From positions 13,239 through 19,713 of the forward strand of contig JAESSB010000011.1 of assembly GCA_016764335.1 (NCBI GenBank): 6,475 nucleotides of DNA, given 5' to 3'. The stretch is from Magnetovibrio sp. (GTDB lineage Bacteria; Pseudomonadota; Alphaproteobacteria; Rhodospirillales; Magnetovibrionaceae). The translations under genes and the position numbers were made by a program. Shown here piece by piece: positions 1 to 5,641 of this stretch (position 1 is the stretch's first letter; each line of letters begins with the position of its first letter). The notes under the pieces are model-generated. The model saw nothing but the letters and a program-made list of their open reading frames with translations. It did not search any database and was not told the origin of the DNA.

Positions 1-843
1 CTTGGAAGCTTTATCTACATCACCAATTTTGAGCCAATTCAGACCATTTGTATCCAAAGTGAAATAATCATCTATAGGTCGGGGAGAACCGCCACGAAGT
101 ATTGTTGAGAGCCTACCTAAGTGCTTCTCATCCCACGCCCCCGCATCCTGAAACTCAGGAAAGCGGAGTTTGGGGATGGTTTTGCCTTCGGCGGGAAATA
201 ACTGCTGCATCAGACCTTTTTTATGGGCTTTCAGGGATTCAACTTTTTGAGTATGTACGGTAATAAGATCATCAAGAGAAAACAGACAATTGGCGATTTG
301 TTGTTGTTCCTCTGGAAGCAAAGGGAAAGCAATTTCAAATTCATTTATTTGCTTCGCACTTATATGAGGAATGCCGCTACTAGTATTAATTCGGTCAACA
401 TATGAATGAAACTTTGTTGAGTTAATGTGCTGGAATATAAACTGTATGATTGTTTTGTGGTTTGTTCTCAAGCGAGCGACTCGTTGAATGAGTAACGAAT
501 CAGAATCGGCATCTGTAATTAACGCAGAGTTCTTTCCTACTTTTGATCCATCCATCCCGATGACTAAATCATCTTTTCTCAGCTTATACTTTTTTAGATT
601 TTCAGTCTTTCCCAGAAAAAACCTGTCAATATTTTCGCTATGCCGAACACGTCCTTCAGTTATATTTATCCCTCTCATCAAAGGAATACCGCTAAAATCA
701 TCAGAGATTTCGAGACTTTTAAATGGAAACCCTGAAAGCAAGTCGACTTTACTTCCAATTGGAAGTAGCTCCCATTCCTCTGCATCCTGAAACTCAGGAA
801 AGCGCCGTTGTGGAACTAGTGGTTTTTGCGTAGTTTTTACCAT
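1..843 (-). CDS. hsdS: Type I restriction-modification specificity subunit HsdS, 3' end beyond window
   Basis: This is the DNA-recognition subunit of a type I R-M enzyme. It would pair with HsdM to form the methyltransferase and with HsdR to form the restriction complex. From the ATG at 843 the frame is open for 281 codons to the window edge. Residues about 13-175 form the first target-recognition domain. Residues about 176-217 are the conserved central helical region, with LLPEEQQQIANCLSSLDDL, then VESLKAHKKG and the family signature GLMQQLFP. A second half begins at about 226 with RFPEFQDA, repeating the start of the first half (residues 14-21), and runs through WLKIGDV. Family members are usually about 400-450 residues, so roughly a third is missing because the window ends. 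The start codon follows the dinD stop after one base, and only a weak GGA serves as ribosome site, so translation is probably coupled. The family call is firm. The target sequence cannot be read from the protein. Confidence 0.95.
   Translation of the reverse strand, partial: MVKTTQKPLVPQRRFPEFQDAEEWELLPIGSKVDLLSGFPFKSLEISDDFSGIPLMRGINITEGRVRHSENIDRFFLGKTENLKKYKLRKDDLVIGMDGSKVGKNSALITDADSDSLLIQRVARLRTNHKTIIQFIFQHINSTKFHSYVDRINTSSGIPHISAKQINEFEIAFPLLPEEQQQIANCLFSLDDLITVHTQKVESLKAHKKGLMQQLFPAEGKTIPKLRFPEFQDAGAWDEKHLGRLSTILRGGSPRPIDDYFTLDTNGLNWLKIGDVDKASK
143..165. repeat. 23-bp direct repeat in hsdS, copy at second half-domain
   Basis: This 23-bp stretch is identical, base for base, to 782-804. 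It encodes the start of the second recognition half (RFPEFQDA) in the same reading frame as the other copy, 639 bp (213 codons) away. It contains a short inverted repeat, CCTGA-AAC-TCAGG. Repetition of the protein motif is expected for HsdS. Identity at every wobble position is less expected and suggests recent duplication or gene conversion, and it provides homology for swapping recognition domains. Confidence 0.9.
782..804. repeat. 23-bp direct repeat in hsdS, copy at first half-domain
   Basis: This is the partner of the copy at 143-165. It lies at the 5' end of hsdS and encodes the start of the first recognition half (residues about 14-21). The bases on either side (t at 781, c at 805) differ from the other copy, so the exact identity is limited to 23 bp. 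Confidence 0.9.
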
Positions 844-844
844 T

Positions 845-1516
845 TTATTCCAGCCCATCAGGATTTTTGGGGGCATTATGAATGGTGATTTCGGTAGCAA
901 AATCTTTGGCTTTTAAAATGATGGTCGGCGCGAAATCGGCTAGGGGGCGATTGTTTGGCACTTTCCATTGGGCCTTCATGGCTTGGGTATTTTTGCTGAA
1001 CAAGGCTTGATCCCCTTTGCTGCGGATCGTGGCAAAGTTTTGGTTGCCGCCCGTTTGTTCAAAGATCGTGTTGGACAGGTCTTTTTCCGTTGTGGTGAGT
1101 TTTTTACGGGCAGAAACCCGCTCTGCTTCCAACAAGCGTTGTTTAATCAATTCTGCTTTGCGGGTTTGCATGGCAAAATAGGTTTGGGCAAAGGCAATTT
1201 CTTGTTTTGCGGGGTCGCCATTTTGGGCAATCAGATAACAGGCATAGCGCGTGAGCATGATGTCGTTGATGTCGCGCTGACTGCCAAGGCCCAGATCGAC
1301 CATTTTGTTGATACCAACAAAATGGTCTGTGGTGAGATGACCCGATACATCACAGGCTGTCTTAGCCTTGGAAACCACATGAGAAAAATTACGCCACTCT
1401 TTGTAGCCCAGCAGGTGTTGCACGTCACGGGCCAGCCAGTATTCAATACCGTTTTCAGTTTCCTGCGCATGACCTTCAAAAGATTCGGTCATCGTGTGAA
1501 CCAGATCATTTTGCAT
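845..1516 (-). CDS. dinD: DinD-family (DNA damage-inducible protein D) protein, C-terminally shortened
   Basis: The 223-residue product carries the recognisable DinD core: YWLARDVQHLLGYKEWRNF (27-45), then HFVGINKMVDLG, LTRYACYLIAQNGDPAK and QTYFAMQTRKAEL, and a later block with NNRPLADFAPTIILKAKDF. No signal peptide or membrane segment is visible. The E. coli relative is SOS-induced and is reported to inhibit RecA filament activities. I know DinD relatives inside type I R-M operons, but their role there is not settled. Family members of about 270-280 residues continue well past the KAKDFATEI block. Here the protein ends after IHNAPKNPDGLE, so about 50 C-terminal residues seem to be missing, possibly by deletion. 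The ATG at 1516 sits 8 bases after AGAAGGAA (1525-1532), and hsdR ends 20 bp upstream, so it is an operon member. No alphaproteobacterial LexA box (GTTC-N7-GTTC) was found nearby. Confidence 0.85.
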   Translation of the reverse strand: MQNDLVHTMTESFEGHAQETENGIEYWLARDVQHLLGYKEWRNFSHVVSKAKTACDVSGHLTTDHFVGINKMVDLGLGSQRDINDIMLTRYACYLIAQNGDPAKQEIAFAQTYFAMQTRKAELIKQRLLEAERVSARKKLTTTEKDLSNTIFEQTGGNQNFATIRSKGDQALFSKNTQAMKAQWKVPNNRPLADFAPTIILKAKDFATEITIHNAPKNPDGLE

Positions 1517-1536
1517 TGTGGTTATTCCTTCTCACG

Positions 1537-4500
1537 TTATTCATACGCCGCCAACCCCGAAATATCGCGGCCTTGGGCAAGCTTATTAAGCAACGGCACA
1601 AGGTCTTCCATAAGGGCCAATTCTGCTTTGGTGCGGTCTTTCCAGCCCAGTTCTAAGGGTTCCATTAAATCGCTAAGGCGTTCACCGTCAAAGATCATGC
1701 GGTTCATGATAGCATCGACAAAGTTTTTTAAGGATTCACCGCCTAGCCCGTGTTTTTCCGCCAAAATTGCCAATGCCTTGGCTGATTTTTGAGCCTTGAA
1801 AGTATCATAGCCATTCCGAATAGATTTTTCACTGAGGATTTCGCCCGTGGGCAGGCTGTTGATATAAGCGACAATATCATTGCGTTCATCCATAAGGTTA
1901 GAATTGGCACTGATCAGATCAATCAATTCTTGGCGGGTCATTTTTTGTTTGCTCGGTGTGCCATCGGTCGAGCTGGCAATTAAGCTCATAATGTAATCAT
2001 AATCAATGAGGCTTGATGAAAACAAAACCAGTTCAAAATCCAAGTGTTGCACGGGGTCATCCGCGTTGCCACCGTCCTTAGCTTGCTGGGCTTTTAGGCG
2101 TGCGGCGGTTTCCAGATACATGCCCCGGAACCCGCGCAATTTTTCCTCTGGCAACAAAGCTTTTACGTTGTCGGCTTGTTCCGCGCTTAGGTCCGTGTAT
2201 TGGTCAAGCTGGGTTGTTAGGCGCTGGATTTTTTTAAAGTGATTGATAAATTCGCTTCGGGCCATATCGCCTTTTAGGTTGTTGACTTCTTCTGGGGTGC
2301 AGGCGAGCCCTTGCGAGCCCATAAAATTTTCCAGTTGGCTGACTGCTTCGTCTAATTGTTTAATAACTTCGGGCGCGGGATCGACCAGCCAAATTTCTTT
2401 GGCCTTTGCTTTGTTGGCACCGGAAAATAAAGCAATGGCATCATCAACGGCTTTTTCCTGATACCGAAAATCTAAAATTTTGCCATGGGGTTTAGTGTCA
2501 TTCAAGACGCGGTTGGTGCGCGATAGGGCTTGAATTAAGCCATGGTATTTAAGATTTTTATCCACGTACAGGGTGTTTAAATATTTGGAATCAAATCCCG
2601 TAAGCAACATATCCACCACAATCACGATATCGATTTTGTTTTTTTGCGGGTAATCTTTATTGCTGTATTTTTGGTCTTTAATGCGTTGCTGCACATCTTG
2701 ATAATACAGGTCGAATTCGTTGATCGTGTGATTGCTGCTGTATTGGCTGTTGTAATCGGCAATGATCGCTTTCAGGGCGGCTTTCTTTTCCTCAGGTGCT
2801 TTTTTGTTGTCTTCTTTTTCCTGTGCCAGATCTTCTTGAAACTGTTGCACATCTTTATTGCCTTCGGCAGGGGGCGAAAAAATGCAAGCAATGTTTAAAG
2901 GCTGATAACCATCATTTTCCGTTTGTTTCTGCGTTTGTACAGCCTTAAACAATTCGTAATATTCAATCGCATTGTTAATAGAAGCCGTCGCCAATATTGC
3001 GTTAAAACGTCTTTGGTTGGTGGCAGCATCGTGTTTGCTGATGATTTCATTCACCACGGCTTTGGGTATCGGAGAATTTGACTTGGGCTTGTTCTTTTTG
3101 CCTGGCTTCCCTTTTTTTGCTTTTGGTTGTTCCCCAAAATAATCAATATGAAAACGCAGGACATTGCGGTCATCGATGGCATTGGTAATGGTGTAGGCGT
3201 GCAGTTGTTTTTGGAAGATGTCTTTTGTGGTTTTGTAAGTGCCTTGGGTGCCATCAATTTTCTTGTAGCTGGCGTTGTCTTCAAAAATAGGCGTGCCGGT
3301 AAAACCGAACAGTTGAGCCTTGGGAAAGAAATTTTTAATCGCTTGATGGTTATCCCCAAATTGGGAACGGTGACATTCATCAAAAATAAACACAATGCGC
3401 TGGTTGCGCAGAGGCTCTAACCGTTCTTTGTAAGTTTGCTTGCCTTTATGTTTGCTGGCTTGGTTGCGCTTGCTGGTTTCATCCAGGGCTAGCCCCAGTT
3501 TTTGTATAGTCGTTACGATCACTTTATCGGCATAATCTTCAGACAGCATGCGCCGCACCAGTGTTTCAGTGTTGGTATTTTCTTCAACACAGCCTTCTTG
3601 GAATTTGTTGAATTCTTCACGGGTTTGGCGGTCAAGGTCCTTACGATCGACCACAAACAGGCATTTATCAATGTCTGGGTTATCTTTAAGCAGAGTAGAG
3701 GCTTTAAACGATGTGAGAGTTTTGCCGCTGCCTGTCGTATGCCAAATATAGCCATTGCCTCGATTTTGGTGGATACAATCAACAATGGCCTTCACCGCAT
3801 AAATTTGATACGGGCGCATGATCATCATTTTTTGCTCGCTTGCCACTAAGACCATGTAACGACTGATCAGTTGCCCAAGCGTACATTTGGCGAGAAAGAG
3901 GCCGACAAAGTCATCAAGGTGGCTTATTTTTTTATTGTCTTTATCTGCGAGTTCGTAAACGGGCAAAAACTGCTCGTCGGCATTAAAGGCAAAGTGCTGA
4001 TTTTGGTTGTTGGCAAAATACTGGGTCTTAGATCGATTGCTAACAATAAACAACTGCATAAAGCACAACAACGTATTGGCATAACCATTGCCGGAATCAT
4101 TTTTGTAATCGACAATTTGTTGCATGGCGCGGCGCGGGCTGATCTCTAATGTTTTGAGTTCTATTTGCACCACAGGCACACCGTTGATGAGCAAAATAAC
4201 ATCGTAACGGTGATGGCTGTTGTCCGTGTTGATGCGAAGCTGGTTGATAACTTCAAATTCGTTTTTACACCAGTCTTTGATGTTAACCAGTGTGTATTGA
4301 AGTGGCGTGCCGTCTTCACGTTGAAAAGTATTACGTTCACGTAAGGTTTTAGCGGCTGCAAATACATCGGCATTAATAATTTCATCACGCAGGCGGGCAA
4401 ATTCTGAATCGGTGAGATGAACGCGATTAAGGGCCTCAAATTTTAAACGGAAGTTTTGCTCAAGCGTCGCTTTATCGCGAATATCAGGACGATAGACGTA

Positions 4501-4557
4501 TTTGAGGTCCTCTAGCTTGGCAATTAAGGCTTGTTCGATCTCGTTTTCTTTGGTCAT
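1537..4557 (-). CDS. hsdR: Type I restriction enzyme HsdR subunit, EcoR124I-like
   Basis: This is the ATP-dependent translocase and endonuclease subunit of a type I R-M complex. Its 1006 residues match the roughly 1000-1040 of the EcoR124I (type IC-like) group. In order: an N-terminal PD-(D/E)xK nuclease with D119, E133 and K135 (QIELK); helicase motif I at 274-280 (TTGSGKT); motif II at 393-396 (DECH); motif III at about 420-423 (TGTP); motif V at about 649-656 (DMLLTGFD); motif VI at about 676-683 (QALSRTNR); then a helical C-terminal region that in relatives docks on the methyltransferase. A lysine-rich stretch (about 479-493) lies in a linker after the first motor domain. All catalytic residues I looked for are present, and no frameshift is seen. 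The ATG at 4557 is preceded by AAGG (4565-4568) with 7 bases between. It is the first gene of the operon, with dinD 20 bp downstream. Confidence 0.97.
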   Translation of the reverse strand: MTKENEIEQALIAKLEDLKYVYRPDIRDKATLEQNFRLKFEALNRVHLTDSEFARLRDEIINADVFAAAKTLRERNTFQREDGTPLQYTLVNIKDWCKNEFEVINQLRINTDNSHHRYDVILLINGVPVVQIELKTLEISPRRAMQQIVDYKNDSGNGYANTLLCFMQLFIVSNRSKTQYFANNQNQHFAFNADEQFLPVYELADKDNKKISHLDDFVGLFLAKCTLGQLISRYMVLVASEQKMMIMRPYQIYAVKAIVDCIHQNRGNGYIWHTTGSGKTLTSFKASTLLKDNPDIDKCLFVVDRKDLDRQTREEFNKFQEGCVEENTNTETLVRRMLSEDYADKVIVTTIQKLGLALDETSKRNQASKHKGKQTYKERLEPLRNQRIVFIFDECHRSQFGDNHQAIKNFFPKAQLFGFTGTPIFEDNASYKKIDGTQGTYKTTKDIFQKQLHAYTITNAIDDRNVLRFHIDYFGEQPKAKKGKPGKKNKPKSNSPIPKAVVNEIISKHDAATNQRRFNAILATASINNAIEYYELFKAVQTQKQTENDGYQPLNIACIFSPPAEGNKDVQQFQEDLAQEKEDNKKAPEEKKAALKAIIADYNSQYSSNHTINEFDLYYQDVQQRIKDQKYSNKDYPQKNKIDIVIVVDMLLTGFDSKYLNTLYVDKNLKYHGLIQALSRTNRVLNDTKPHGKILDFRYQEKAVDDAIALFSGANKAKAKEIWLVDPAPEVIKQLDEAVSQLENFMGSQGLACTPEEVNNLKGDMARSEFINHFKKIQRLTTQLDQYTDLSAEQADNVKALLPEEKLRGFRGMYLETAARLKAQQAKDGGNADDPVQHLDFELVLFSSSLIDYDYIMSLIASSTDGTPSKQKMTRQELIDLISANSNLMDERNDIVAYINSLPTGEILSEKSIRNGYDTFKAQKSAKALAILAEKHGLGGESLKNFVDAIMNRMIFDGERLSDLMEPLELGWKDRTKAELALMEDLVPLLNKLAQGRDISGLAAYE

Positions 4558-4621
4558 ACATCTACCTTAATCGTGCTTGGTTCTCTATTTTGATCTTAGC
4601 CCGTTTCCAGCAAAACACGCC

Positions 4622-4649
4622 AATTTCAAGATTATGCTATCCTGAAATT
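4622..4649. promoter_or_regulatory. Imperfect inverted repeat upstream of hsdR, candidate operator
   Basis: The arms AATTTCAAGAT (4622-4632) and ATCCTGAAATT (4639-4649) are complementary at 10 of 11 positions, with a 6-base spacer TATGCT. It lies 65-92 bp upstream of the hsdR start. On the minus strand the candidate -10 CATAAT (4631-4636) falls inside it, across the left arm and spacer. A dimeric regulator bound here could therefore block or tune the operon promoter. No matching -35 is clear, and no regulator gene is in the window. The repeat itself is certain; the operator role is inference. Confidence 0.45.
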
Positions 4650-4672
4650 AAGGGCTAATCTTACCCTTCTAA

Positions 4673-4692
4673 TCATTAAATAAAATTAATGA
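4673..4692. repeat. Perfect 7+6+7 inverted repeat
   Basis: TCATTAA (4673-4679) and TTAATGA (4686-4692) are exact reverse complements around ATAAAA. It is 24 bp from the 4622-4649 repeat, on the side away from hsdR. Being A+T-rich, it is more likely a protein-binding site (regulator or bending protein) than a stable RNA hairpin. Chance is not excluded in such A+T-rich DNA. Confidence 0.4.
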
Positions 4693-4827
4693 AAAAGAGC
4701 ATACCCATTACAAAACATATTTCCACTCATTTATACTGCCAGAACCGAGTGCTCAACAACACAAACACCCTCAAGGATAGGTAGGGCTCCAAATTATGAT
4801 AAAGGCTGTTTTGGACCCGCTCTATTG

Positions 4828-4843
4828 TTATGGAGAACCATAA
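4828..4843. repeat. Perfect 6+4+6 inverted repeat
   Basis: TTATGG (4828-4833) and CCATAA (4838-4843) are exact reverse complements around AGAA. There is no T-run on either side, so it is not a typical intrinsic terminator. It could be an operator or integrase/excisionase arm-site element in the control region of the remnant element, or a chance match. Confidence 0.35.
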
Positions 4844-4876
4844 TCTCGTTACGGGCATTTTACCTTAAGCGATCGG

Positions 4877-4892
4877 CCCCTTTAGCTAAGGG
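4877..4892. repeat. Near-palindrome CCCTTTAGCTAAGGG, first copy
   Basis: CCCTTTAGCTAAGGG (4878-4892) is a palindrome apart from one extra T. It matches the perfect palindrome at 4937-4950, and similar bases precede both (ATCG followed by a C-rich run). The core AGCTAAGG is at 4884-4891. It may be a protein-binding site of the element. Confidence 0.5.
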
Positions 4893-4936
4893 AAAATACG
4901 TTTTGGAATGGATTGTTTAAACTTCAATTCATCGCT

Positions 4937-4950
4937 CCCTTAGCTAAGGG
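4937..4950. repeat. Perfect 14-bp palindrome CCCTTAGCTAAGGG, second copy
   Basis: This is identical to its own reverse complement. Its core AGCTAAGG (4942-4949) lies 58 bp from the same core at 4884-4891. Its other half CCTTAGCT (4938-4945) recurs at 4997-5004, 59 bp further on. It is located just upstream of the excisionase and integrase remnants. A repressor or recombination-directionality protein site is plausible but unproven. Confidence 0.55.
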
Positions 4951-5009
4951 GGGGTAAATTGGAAAGGGTTGCCTTAGGGAATGAAAACGGAGACTGCCTT
5001 AGCTTAAAC

Positions 5010-5095
5010 ATTCCTTTTGTTAATTATGATCCGCGCTGTCGGCGGTGGGATGTTCTTGATATTGAAGCCCATGCACAGCCGAAAGGACAGCAATT
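5010..5095 (+). pseudogene. Probable remnant of an excisionase-like HTH protein (C-terminal part)
   Basis: In the frame starting at 5010 the DNA reads IPFVNYDPRC, then RRWDVLDIEAHAQPKGQQ. This resembles the end of MerR-like HTH_17/AlpA excisionases, which typically read PF-x-x-x-x-x-R-VRYRRSDVLxWIEAH. Relative to that pattern, residues equivalent to VRY and the W before IEAH are missing. No helix-turn-helix N-terminal half is readable upstream. The position directly before the integrase start is where xis genes usually sit. The sequence also carries the integrase ribosome site (AAGGA, 5083-5087). The match is short and from memory, so the assignment is tentative. Confidence 0.4.
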
Positions 5096-5483
5096 ATGCG
5101 TATCTACAAACGAAATGGTGGGCCGATGCTTTAGCGGTCGATACACGAGGCGTGATGTTCGGAACTCTTTAGACTTGATTGGCAGAATGTCAACCTGGAC
5201 CGAGGCTTCGTTACGTTTACCAACACTAAAAACAAAGAAGACCGTTCGTGCGTTTAACTAAACGGGCAAGGCAGGTGTTGTTAGACTTAGGCCCAACTGC
5301 ACCGGGTTCCGTCTTTACCTATAGAGGGATGCCCATCAAAGACGTGAAAACGACTTTTGGAAAGGCCCGCAAAAACGCTGGAATTGAAGATTTTCGGTTT
5401 CATGATCTAGGGCACAAGTTTTAGAGATGGTGCAACGTTACGCGCACCTTGCGCCTGACGACCAAACCCAAAAAGGAACATAA
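5096..5483 (+). pseudogene. int: Tyrosine recombinase (phage/island integrase) pseudogene
   Basis: These are fragments of one site-specific tyrosine recombinase, in order but in changing frames. The ATG at 5096, 8 bases after AAGGA, starts MRIYKRNG, a typical integrase N-terminus. The frame shifts at about 5119 to WADALAVDTRGVMF. It then jumps at about 5162 to ELFRLDWQNVNLDRGFVTF, which means most of the core-binding domain and part of the catalytic domain are deleted. A frameshift at about 5248 leads to RLTKRARQVLLDLGP and later IEDFRFHDL. This is joined straight to GHK (5410-5418), so the segment carrying the Arg of HxxRH is deleted. One more frameshift leads to LEMVQRYAHLAPDDQ, with the nucleophile-type Tyr codon at 5439-5441, and a TAA at 5481. 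An intact gene would be about 330-400 codons; about 130 remain. It cannot make an active enzyme. Its 3' end faces the tRNA 3' end, the usual int-att layout. Confidence 0.88.
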
Positions 5484-5506
5484 CCCCTCGGTTTCCCAAG
5501 GGGTTA
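5481..5506 (-). terminator. Intrinsic terminator downstream of tRNA-Thr
   Basis: TAACCCCT (5481-5488) and AGGGGTTA (5499-5506) form a perfect 8-bp stem with a 10-base loop, in which two more G-C pairs are possible. Read on the minus strand it begins 3 bases after the tRNA CCA end. It is followed by a T-rich run (TGTTCCTTTTTGG), as expected of a Rho-independent terminator for the tRNA. On the plus strand no T-run follows. The integrase remnant's TAA is part of the stem. Confidence 0.75.
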
Positions 5507-5509
5507 TGA

Positions 5510-5585
5510 TGGTGCCGCCTAGGTGACTCGAACACCTGACCCCGTCATTACGAATGACGTGCTCTACCAACTGAGCTAAGGCGGC
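5510..5585 (-). tRNA. tRNA-Thr (anticodon CGU)
   Basis: This 76-nt gene includes an encoded CCA (5510-5512). The acceptor stem GCCGCCT (5579-5585) pairs perfectly with AGGCGGC (5514-5520), and the discriminator is A. The D-arm TAGCTCAGTTGGTAGAGC is canonical. The anticodon stem CGTCA/TGACG closes the loop TTCGTAA with anticodon CGT (5550-5552), which reads ACG codons. The T-arm holds GTTCGAGTC. Position 34 falls at base 5552, matching standard numbering. The gene has its own promoter and terminator. It is the probable integration site of the adjacent element, whose integrase remnant lies at its 3' side. Confidence 0.98.
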
Positions 5586-5607
5586 ATTGGGTTCTTAAAG
5601 ACGCGCT

Positions 5608-5636
5608 GTTTTAATCTGCATACGCGCTCACGTCAA
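5608..5636 (-). promoter_or_regulatory. Sigma-70-type promoter of tRNA-Thr
   Basis: On the minus strand, TTGACG (5631-5636, 5 of 6 consensus) and TAAAAC (5608-5613, 4 of 6) are separated by exactly 17 bp. They are followed by a G+C-rich discriminator, AGCGCG, before the expected start near 5600. The tRNA 5' end is at 5585. A G+C-rich discriminator is typical of stable-RNA promoters under stringent control; such control here is inference. The promoter starts 6 bp after the hemY-like stop codon, so the tRNA is probably transcribed independently. Confidence 0.65.
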
Positions 5637-5641
5637 CGCGT

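Larger units (their letters stand above)
4558..5009. other. Intergenic region between hsdR and integrase remnants, rich in inverted repeats
   Basis: About 450 bp without a convincing gene separates the minus-strand restriction operon from the plus-strand xis/int remnants. It is visibly A+T-rich near hsdR. The inverted repeats listed separately lie here. Promoters for both directions would be expected. On the hsdR side the best -10 is CATAAT (minus strand, 4631-4636), with no good -35 at 16-18 bp. A 15-codon frame (4796-4843) is too short to support. No RNA gene was recognised. Confidence 0.7.
1..5512. mobile_element. Decayed integrative element (defence island) at tRNA-Thr, left end beyond window
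   Basis: The integrase and excisionase remnants abut the 3' end of a tRNA gene and are followed by a complete-looking restriction operon, while core-type genes lie on the other side of the tRNA. This is the usual structure of an island integrated at a tRNA 3' end. The inner boundary would lie within the tRNA 3' part. No second copy of the tRNA end occurs in the window, so the far end must be beyond position 1, or has been lost. The island extent is inference. Confidence 0.55.

Noticed and set aside
968..1792. Plus-strand open frame of 274 codons
   Set aside because: It lies antisense across dinD and the 3' end of hsdR, its translation resembles no family I know, and both minus-strand genes there have clear family motifs.
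4558..4700. LexA/SOS box upstream of hsdR, looked for because of dinD
   Set aside because: Neither GTTC-N7-GTTC nor CTGT-N8-ACAG is present. The nearest, GTTC at 4580-4583 followed by GATC, does not fit.
4796..4843. 15-codon frame starting MIKAVLDPLY
   Set aside because: It is too short, has no clear ribosome site and no recognised similarity.
4959..5261. Plus-strand open frame of 100 codons as an intact gene
   Set aside because: It starts at a TTG, and its second half runs out of frame through integrase fragments. Only the middle part (about 5010-5095) looks like genuine former coding sequence.
5410..5412. Point mutation of the integrase HxxR arginine to glycine (HDLGH)
   Set aside because: The GHK that follows HDL fits the later LLGHK box better, so a deletion of the intervening segment explains it better than a substitution.
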